This document shows, piece by piece, positions 58,679 through 64,000 of a DNA stretch of 64,000 bases. Under the pieces are notes generated by a model. That model was not told the DNA's origin. It saw nothing but the letters and a program-made list of their open reading frames with translations, and did no database searches. Position numbers and translations under genes: made by a program. Position 1 is the first letter of the stretch, and every line of letters starts with the position of its first letter. Origin of the DNA: Lunularia cruciata (Eukaryota; Streptophyta; Marchantiopsida; Lunulariales; Lunulariaceae); assembly GCA_948567375.1 (NCBI GenBank), contig OX419758.1:17675001-17739000 (forward strand), read 5' to 3'.

Positions 58679-60076
58679 TGGATTAAGTGTTAGTGGACAT
58701 AAATGTCCCCACCAGGAACTTCCTATACTAATTTTCATGTATAATATAGCAAATCATTCGAGTACAAGCAAATGATAAGAATGCTAGATAGTTGCAAGAA
58801 TTGAATCAAATGGAGGTGCTAAAATTCATTTAATATAATCCCAACATTCTTTAGAAACATAGTGCATGCTGATATGAGGACTGTAGTGGATTAGGAGACT
58901 TATCCTATGTTCAACTTGCATTCATGGGGCCCTGTGCTTATAGAGGTTTAGTAAACGATTGGTCTTATACCGTTGAATTCATGCTTTGGTTAGAATAGAA
59001 TATATCCTTGTCAAATATTCATTGCTAGCATATTGGTGGGTATCGTTAATCTAGTGTACTAGCATATACTTTTTCCATCAATTGGAAATTCAGATTGGAT
59101 TCGGTTTGGTAAACTCTTGAAACTTACAGTTGAGTCGTGAGATATTCGATAGTTTTAGACAAGGGAAGGTTAAAGGGTTTGGTCATTATAGTAAAAGAAA
59201 TACTTTGAACTATTATCCATACTTATTGCATACATCACATTAAGTTAAATATCAATCCAAGATTTTTGTAAAAGGTTTTTTTCTTACAGAACTAGAACAA
59301 ATCCGATTTTTATTATCTGATAATATAATTCTCTATGGAAAATTTTGCAGTCTTCAATTATATTGATAGATAATTTATTTATGTATAGATTGTCTTTGGA
59401 ATATGATAAATTATATTAAATAATTTTTTATACCTAAATTTTTTATCAAATATTTAAAATTAATAATTTTATTAAAATATTTGATGTTGAAATTAAAATT
59501 ATTTATTTATTTATTTTATCTTTAATTAATCGTTTTTAAATAAAAATTTATGAAAATTTTGAAAATAAAAATTTGTATACAAATTCAAAACTTATTTCTA
59601 TATAATCCATATAGAAATAAGGATTATGATAGAAATAAGGATTATATCTTTGGATTATGATAAATTTCATAAAATATAATTTTTTCTACAACTTATTTAA
59701 AGTATAATTTTATATTGATATACTCCATTCATAATAAAAATTTAAAAATATTTATTTTAATTTACTGAATATTTATTCAATACAAAGTATACAAATTCTT
59801 CAAAAGAAAAAATACATAAAAAGCTAAAACTGAATTGTACATGAATTATTTTTAAAATATAATAAATCTATATTTTATCAAATATTTGAAAAATAAAATT
59901 ATATCTAAAATTATAGATTAATTTATTTTTATTGACTTTTATAAACATCTATTTTAATTTTATTTATATTTAGCTAATTATTATTCAGTTATAAAATTTA
60001 TAAAATTTCCCAAAAAAAGCAGTATTAACTCTTTTTAAACAGAAGACATGTATAAGAAAAATAAAAATTAGACCAC

Positions 60077-60145
60077 TGCATAAAGAACATGAAGGATGAA
60101 AAGATCCCATCAAGCCATATTAAAAAGGTAAAAAGGGTTGATATG
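60077..60145 (-). repeat. Dispersed repeat R, inverted fragment
   Basis: gaaggatgaaaagatcccatcaagccat, then aaaaaggtaaaaagggttg, matches the core of the family in reverse. It is strongly diverged. Confidence 0.5.
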
Positions 60146-60484
60146 TAATAAAACATATGTAAAACATATGCAAAAGGGTTACTATTTAAATAAAACACAA
60201 ATGGACTAATGATTGAGCCACGCCATGATTTACTTTAGGTACTTTAATTACCATGGTTTATCCGATCCTATTCGAAGTCTATAAATAATTATGAAGTTGG
60301 ATTCAGGATCTTGTAATAATTTGTAACATTATCTTAGGGAAAAGCATTCGTAGGCACTTTTCCGCACTAAAACTCCTGGATCTCATCGCGTCGCCGCTGG
60401 AAATATGCGCGTGGCAGCCAAATCCTACCAGTGGTCCCGGATGCCAGCCAGTTCTGCGAAGATTTGAGTTAAATTTCCTTGTAA

Positions 60485-62653
60485 CTAAATGGTAGCCACA
60501 ACAAAAGACTCCCAACTACCAATTGCGCTACGGTTTGCAATGAGGGGATCGTTGCCAGCATTGGCAGCACTAACATACATGCTGTTAGCGTGAGAAAGGA
60601 GAGCACGGTTACCACTGCCAGCATCTATCTCAGAAAAAGTCTCCCAAGGCCCGATTGCTGCTCGATTAGCGATCAGAGGACTGCTGCCTCTGTTGTCAGG
60701 GGAAACGTACAAAGCATTCGCCCCCGATCTAAGACCAACTGCACTGTTACCAGCATCAATCACTGAAAACGTCTCCCATCCTCCTGCTGTGGTGCGGTTG
60801 GCAATCAGAGGACTTGCTCCAGCTTTATCGCTGGACACAAACATGTTGTTTGCTTGAGCTTTGAGGGAAATATTTGTGCCAGGCAAAAGGAGGCGAGTCG
60901 ATGGAATTTGCCAGTTATTGCCACTGACGTTTGCGACGAAGCCGGTGGAGTTATTTACAAACGGAGACATCCCAACCGCAAGACCTGTCACGGTGTTAGC
61001 CTGTATCGTGGCGGAGCCATCAGGAGCCAGGAAGGCGGGATGGGGTTGTACGACGATGCCGTTGCGACCTGGAGACGTGATCAACGTGCTCTGTAGAGTA
61101 ATATTTTCGCTCTGCGAAAATCCGACGCCGTCATACAGAGCATTCGCGACTGTGTTCTCGGTCACGATCACATTCTCGACGATCCCGACCTTCTGCCCGT
61201 CACCGCCGTTCCCGATTTGCAGCGCTGGTTGTCCCTCATCGAATCCGTTGCCTCCGCAGCGGACAACGAGATTGCCAGTCACAGTGCCGGAAGTGAGATC
61301 TGAGCCGTTTACCCCGAACTTCATCACGCCAAGACCAATAAACCGTGCCGTGTCACTCATGTAATTGTTCTGAACAAGGTGGCCGGCACCTCCATAGATC
61401 CCCAATCCTTTACCTCCCCACGGAGCAATGGATGTATTATTCACGACGATCGCGTCGTTCATAGTAGTGTAAAACGTAGGTGGACTTCCGTCATTGAACT
61501 TGACGGAGTTGATGGCAAGTGCGTCGTCTCCTGTACCACGGATGAAGTTGTTTCTCACAGTAAGGTTGTTGCCCACAGTCCCCGTGAGACTGACGTTGTT
61601 GACATTGCAGCCGTCGGCCCAGATACTCGTCAGTCGACAGTTTTGCACGGTGCCTCCACTCCCAGAGGCCCAAATGCCGGACATGGTGTGCTGGGTCCAG
61701 ATGCTGTCAACTAGCCAATTCGTGCCTGTAATGTCCATTGACCCACCGCACCCATCAATTACAGCTCTGCTAGTGGCATTGGAGTCACAAGCAAAATTTT
61801 TAACGACGCAGGAGGTAATTTGGAAGAGAGCCCCAAGTGGATTCGGGTTTGGTAGTGGCACATTTCTGTGTACAGTGCTATACCACATTCCGGCTCCTTG
61901 GATGGTCATCCCTGTTGCGGATAAACCAGACGTGCCATTGAGGAAGAATTTGCCTTGAGGGATCCATACACTTTTGCCCTGCGATTGAGCAGCGGTCAGA
62001 CAGTTTTGGATCGCGGAAGTGCTGTCAACCCCGATGCTATTGGCGACCGCACCGTAGGTGGTGATAGAGAGGGAGTCTGCCGGTTGGGTGAGGGCTGGAG
62101 GAGGAGCTTCGACATCGATCACGTCAATGTAGTAGAAAGCTGCAGTATTTACGGTATCCTTCTGTAATTTGAAAGTAGATCCGGGGGTCATAGCGTCCCC
62201 GGTTATGAATGTGCGCATGTCATCGAAGAACACACGGGGAAACCCGTCTGCTGGGTTCTGGTTATTCCCTTGGTAATTGGAATTACCTCCTGCATCAGTA
62301 CCTCCTTCGTAGAGCCAGGTTTGTTTAGAGGTCAACAATAAACTCTGTCGGAAAACGTCGTTGATGTATAGATTCAATGTCGCATTTAGTCCTCGCCCAT
62401 CCGAAGAATCTGGAACACACGCTCGTAGATTAATAGCGGTTATGTTGTTGCCTGTGTTATTTGCCCACTGGACGAAGTGGCCCGTGCCCGTAAGTTGTAC
62501 ATAGGCGTGACCAGACGCTTCAAGCACCGGGCTCGAATACCTATTTGTGGGTGGGGTGGTCAACGAAATAACCTGTGCTCCACCTCCAATCGTTCCTGCC
62601 TCAGCCTCGTAGCTAGTAAACAAGGTCGTTGCACCAATCGTGGGGCTCGCCAT
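60485..62653 (-). CDS. Beta-helix glycoside hydrolase (GH87-like) with beta-trefoil tail
   Basis: This 722-aa protein is encoded without introns. Residues 1 to about 175 form a CBM-like beta-sandwich (SYEAEAGTIGGGAQVISL, SGHAYVQLTGTGHFVQWANN). Residues about 190-590 form a right-handed beta-helix of the pectate-lyase-3 type (SITTYGAVANSIGVDSTSAI, WIPQGKFFLNGT) with a conserved acidic motif RGTGDDALAINS near 375, as in GH87 alpha-1,3-glucanases and mycodextranases. Residues about 597-722 hold three repeats of roughly 43 residues (SLKAQANNMFVSSDKAG, GLRSGANALYVSPDNRG, ALLSHANSMYVSAANAG, each followed by PLIANR and W-E-F or W-E-S-F), a fascin-like beta-trefoil. It is likely a secreted polysaccharide-degrading enzyme, perhaps acting on fungal or microbial glucans. 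The substrate is inference. The architecture is bacterial, which suggests lateral transfer. No clear signal peptide follows the chosen Met. Confidence 0.85.
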   Translation of the reverse strand: MASPTIGATTLFTSYEAEAGTIGGGAQVISLTTPPTNRYSSPVLEASGHAYVQLTGTGHFVQWANNTGNNITAINLRACVPDSSDGRGLNATLNLYINDVFRQSLLLTSKQTWLYEGGTDAGGNSNYQGNNQNPADGFPRVFFDDMRTFITGDAMTPGSTFKLQKDTVNTAAFYYIDVIDVEAPPPALTQPADSLSITTYGAVANSIGVDSTSAIQNCLTAAQSQGKSVWIPQGKFFLNGTSGLSATGMTIQGAGMWYSTVHRNVPLPNPNPLGALFQITSCVVKNFACDSNATSRAVIDGCGGSMDITGTNWLVDSIWTQHTMSGIWASGSGGTVQNCRLTSIWADGCNVNNVSLTGTVGNNLTVRNNFIRGTGDDALAINSVKFNDGSPPTFYTTMNDAIVVNNTSIAPWGGKGLGIYGGAGHLVQNNYMSDTARFIGLGVMKFGVNGSDLTSGTVTGNLVVRCGGNGFDEGQPALQIGNGGDGQKVGIVENVIVTENTVANALYDGVGFSQSENITLQSTLITSPGRNGIVVQPHPAFLAPDGSATIQANTVTGLAVGMSPFVNNSTGFVANVSGNNWQIPSTRLLLPGTNISLKAQANNMFVSSDKAGASPLIANRTTAGGWETFSVIDAGNSAVGLRSGANALYVSPDNRGSSPLIANRAAIGPWETFSEIDAGSGNRALLSHANSMYVSAANAGNDPLIANRSAIGSWESFVVATI

Positions 62654-64000
62654 GTATCGATTCTCGGGCTAAGGGGTTGAGCTATAAGCGGATTGACGTA
62701 CTCCTGACAGTCTCTAACACTCACAAACAGGACGGCAATGTCATACAAACAGAGGTTTGCGATTAGGTTTGGCATCGATTCTCATTGCCTCATCCTCTGT
62801 ACATCGCCCGGACCACTAGAATCATACCATACCAGCATGTTTTAAACTAGTAGCAGACTGAAGATGTTTCTCACAACCGAGATTTAGCTCTTCACTCAGC
62901 GGATGCGAGCAGCAAGCAATGGTTTGGCTTAGTTTACAACGTTTTAATTCCAAGTTTCAAAACAGAGAAAGCCGAAGTAGAACCTACGTTCAAATCTAGC
63001 TTCAATCAGTGATCAGTAGGTGCCTTCGATTCGTGGCTTACTGATCTGCCTGAAGCTAAGATTTATATCCCTCACTCTCCCACGTATATAATAGATGAGG
63101 GATAAAATTTTCGGTCCATTTTAACTAGTGAAAATCTTTACCATACAGACTCGACGCTTTAGCTATTTCGTCCATGACCGTTGCCAGTCCTTCACTGGAT
63201 GGATTTGTTGTCAATGGTCTGCGAGGACGTGTTCGGGAGTCTTAAGTCTGCGATCATTCAGCAGCCAATCCCTACGTTACAGAGAGAGAAAACAACTGCA
63301 TGTAGTCATAGTTAGTGCTCGGGCTGTAGCTGTCACCTTTCATTGCTCGACTAAATCATGCGTGATGCACTGATGCTGGAAGAAAAATACTCGAAAGAAG
63401 TCGCGATTTCTGTCATGAAGGCGGCTGTTGACGAAACTTTCTCAATTGCACCGGGAAAAGAAGAAGCTTATCCAGTCGCGCTTTAGCTGGTCATGAAGCC
63501 AAAGTAGCGTAACAAACTTATGTGTCCCCGATTTTGATAGAGTGGACATACGAGCAAATTCCATGGATACATTGCTGTAGACAATAAATCGTGAATAAAT
63601 CGAGAGGACAAAAGCCACTTTTACACATTTTTACGCTGATGCCCCTAACCTCAACGTTTCGCACTGGAGAACTATATTAGTGACAAGTTACTGTTGAGAA
63701 GCACCCACAATAGTTTTGACCTGAGTCCATTCACGTCTCATCTTTCCCGGTACCGTTTTGTTACACGTTATTTAAAAAATAATTATCGATTAGAATTTAA
63801 TTTTCCATAAGAAACTTTGTCTCCGCATTCATTTTCTTAAAAGTATGTCTACAAAGAGTGCTTTCATTTTGTACTTAAATTGATGCTTTTGAAACGAAAA
63901 TAATGAAACCTGTAAAATTTTAGATCTTAGGAGTTTTACGTGGAGTTTCGTGTACTGCAAGAGGCAAGCCAGAGTAGGCACTCCTGGTTACGAAAATTTA
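62654..64000. other. Upstream region of the hydrolase gene
   Basis: No second gene recognised. On the minus strand a TATA-like ggatataaat lies at 63061-63070 and another, tattatatac, at 63084-63093, some 410-440 bp before the ATG, giving a leader of roughly 380-400 nt. Short frames at 62560-62775 and 63128-63373 have no domain. 63760-63900 returns to AT-rich spacer. Confidence 0.45.
63061..63093 (-). promoter_or_regulatory. Candidate TATA boxes of the hydrolase gene
   Basis: Two TATA-like motifs on the minus strand lie about 15 bp apart upstream of the hydrolase frame. Placement is plausible, but no transcript evidence is available. Confidence 0.4.

Larger units (their letters stand above)
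58081..60484. other. Spacer; short less AT-rich island, then AT-rich DNA
   Basis: 58000-58620 is more balanced in base composition and may be an exon or leader remnant, but its frames are closed and no domain is visible. 59240-60060 is extremely AT-rich. An inverted partial copy of repeat R lies at 60077-60145. Confidence 0.45.

Noticed and set aside
60303-60515. 70-codon minus-strand frame overlapping the end of the hydrolase
   Set aside because: It lies out of frame over the stop and 3' flank, with no motif.
1-64000. CRISPR array, bacterial operon or phage content
   Set aside because: No regularly spaced repeats and no bacterial gene packing; the only bacterial-like gene stands alone in plant-type DNA.

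Overview
The window looks like transposon-rich intergenic DNA of a land plant. It has AT-rich spacers, very few genes, Ty1/copia and Ty3/gypsy LTR retrotransposons with plant-type primer binding sites, a broken LRR/P-loop gene, and one intact intronless gene of bacterial type. A non-seed plant such as a bryophyte fits the RNase-inhibitor-type LRR/Roc-like gene, the bacterial-type hydrolase and a Ty3 relic ending in a PHD-like finger. This placement is inference.

Layout. 1-2023 is the 5' part of a decayed minus-strand Ty3 element (family Y), truncated by the window edge. 2024-11000 holds more decayed retroelement DNA: a truncated minus-strand chromovirus-like copy (4797-6975, family H) and a plus-strand integrase relic with a PHD-like finger (7080-8100). 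11000-15550 is AT-rich spacer. 15553-22047 is a plus-strand LRR/P-loop pseudogene whose exon is split by a copia element (16157-20832, target-site duplication gtaga). 22048-26745 is unassigned. 26746-39747 is an old plus-strand chromovirus (family C) that carries three younger insertions: a solo H LTR (29662-30058), a complete decayed H element on the minus strand (30196-35740) and a solo Y LTR (37053-37741). Each insertion has a target-site duplication, and removing each one restores the host element's reading frame. 40468-48291 is a complete Y element with two LTRs that I read as identical and an unbroken 1608-codon gag-pol frame, so it is very young. 48292-60480 is AT-rich spacer with copies of an undescribed dispersed repeat and several hairpins. 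60485-62653 (minus) encodes a 722-aa secreted-type beta-helix hydrolase with a C-terminal three-repeat beta-trefoil.

How it fits together. Only two long intact reading frames exist, the Y gag-pol and the hydrolase. The hydrolase is the only convincing host gene. The rest records successive waves of insertion: C first, then H, then Y, with copia separately breaking the LRR gene. The most unusual points are the extra zinc-finger frame upstream of gag-pol in family Y, the clustered GAAGCTTC motifs upstream of the TATA box in H LTRs, the PHD-like finger in the 7-8 kb relic, short perfect hairpins (one at a frameshift), and the bacterial look of the hydrolase.
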